From the NCBI GenBank assembly GCA_003243955.1, contig QHCE01000002.1, positions 1 to 59,687 on the forward strand: a stretch of DNA of 59,687 nucleotides. The letters run 5' to 3'. The position numbers and the translations under genes are program-made. A model generated the notes under the pieces. It made no database searches, was not told the DNA's origin, and saw nothing but the letters and a program-made list of their open reading frames with translations. Each line of letters begins with the position of its first letter. The first letter of the stretch is position 1. This DNA is from Acidimicrobiales bacterium (lineage in GTDB: Bacteria > Actinomycetota > Actinomycetes > Mycobacteriales > QHCE01). Below, one piece after another: positions 58,611 to 59,687 of the stretch.

Positions 58611-59687
58611 TTAGAAGTCCATGCCGCCCATGTCGGGAGCACCACCGGCGCCAGCGCCGGCTTTTTCCTTCTCTGGCTTGTCGGCCACCACAGCGCTGGT
58701 CGTCAAGAACAGCGCTGCGATTGACGCAGCGTTTTGCAGCGCGGACCGGGTAACCTTGGCCGGGTCGATGATGCCGACTTTGATCATGTCGACATATTCA
58801 CCGGTTGCGGCATCAAGCCCTTGCCCGATCGGCAGCGAACGTACTCGCTCAACCACAACGCCGCCTTCAAGGCCGGAGTTCACCGCGATCTGCTTAAGCG
58901 GCGCCTCCAACGCAACCTTGACGATTCGGGCGCCAGTAGCCTCATCACCAGTAAGGTCGAGCTTGTCGAAAGCAGTAACCGAAGCCTGTAGCAGCGCAAC
59001 GCCACCACCGGCAACAATGCCCTCTTCGACAGCGGCCTTAGCGTTACGCACAGCATCTTCGATGCGGTGCTTGCGCTCCTTTAGCTCAACCTCGGTAGCA
59101 GCACCGACCTTGATCACCGCAACACCGCCGGCAAGCTTGGCCAGACGCTCCTGCAGCTTCTCTTTGTCGTAGTCGGAGTCGGAGTTCTCGATCTCGGCGC
59201 GGATCTGGTTTACTCGGCCAGCAATCTGGTCAGAGCTACCTTCACCATCCACGATCGTGGTCTCGTCCTTGGTCACAACGATCTTGCGAGCACGACCGAG
59301 CAAGTCGAGCGTAGCGCTCTCTAACTTCAAGCCGACCTCCTCGCTGATGACCTGGCCGCCAGTGAGGATCGCGATGTCGCCCAGCATTGCCTTGCGGCGA
59401 TCGCCAAAGCCTGGAGCCTTTACCGCAACGGACTTGAAGGTGCCACGAATCTTGTTCACGACCAACGTGGCGAGTGCCTCACCCTCGACATCCTCGGCAA
59501 TGATCGCCAGCGACTTACCCGACTGCATGACCTTCTCCAGCAAGGGCAGCAGGTCTTTGACCGCGCTGATCTTCCCGTTGAGGATCATGATGTAAGGATC
59601 GTCGAGCACGGATTCCATGCGCTCGGTATCGGTAGTGAAGTACGGCGAGATGTAACCCTTGTCAAAGCGCATACCCTCGGTGAGCTC
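58611..59687 (-). CDS. groEL: 60 kDa chaperonin GroEL (N-terminus outside window)
   Basis: [74 protein letters not shown]...[11 protein letters not shown]. Confidence 0.98.
   Translation of the reverse strand, partial: ELTEGMRFDKGYISPYFTTDTERMESVLDDPYIMILNGKISAVKDLLPLLEKVMQSGKSLAIIAEDVEGEALATLVVNKIRGTFKSVAVKAPGFGDRRKAMLGDIAILTGGQVISEEVGLKLESATLDLLGRARKIVVTKDETTIVDGEGSSDQIAGRVNQIRAEIENSDSDYDKEKLQERLAKLAGGVAVIKVGAATEVELKERKHRIEDAVRNAKAAVEEGIVAGGGVALLQASVTAFDKLDLTGDEATGARIVKVALEAPLKQIAVNSGLEGGVVVERVRSLPIGQGLDAATGEYVDMIKVGIIDPAKVTRSALQNAASIAALFLTTSAVVADKPEKEKAGAGAGGAPDMGGMDF

Overview
The window is an actinobacterial chromosome segment (high GC; GroEL, SepH, DUF3027, DUF2530, XPB helicase, MoeA/Glp and GalU homologs). 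Conserved core genes are interrupted by several accessory segments. (i) ~1-6200: a decaying island next to tRNA-Ala(CGC), with a truncated IS3-type element, a frameshifted tyrosine integrase, broken GNAT and MFS genes, and intact AKR/TetR and MFS/ArsR pairs. (ii) ~6.2-12.3 kb: core block GlpR/SepX-like, RimJ-like, MoeA/Glp, GalU, 5-FTHF cyclo-ligase, FmdB-type, DUF574-like methyltransferase and tRNA-Arg(CCT). (iii) ~12.5-17.9 kb: a putative tryptophan/kynurenine oxidation cluster with an HGGxW hydrolase, a luciferase-like monooxygenase overlapping a kynurenine 3-monooxygenase-like gene, a DUF4097-like protein and tryptophan 2,3-dioxygenase. (iv) ~17.9-31.6 kb: a defence/toxin-antitoxin island with a frameshifted Fic gene, a DUF2510/DUF4041/T5orf172 protein, an AbiE-like pair flanked by duplicated copies of the hsdR 3' end, a type I R-M system containing a PIN/HTH module, a Phd-like+VbhA-like antitoxin with Fic toxin, and KptA. 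(v) ~31.6-59.7 kb: mostly core genes. Two items here look most likely to be undescribed. The first is a four-gene operon-like cluster with three divergent paralogs of one family around a glycine-rich membrane protein (44.8-47.6 kb). The second is a pair of ~137-bp oppositely oriented, structure-conserving intergenic elements (42087-42222 and 47727-47863) that flank that region. All calls come from reading the sequence and supplied ORFs; no database search was run.
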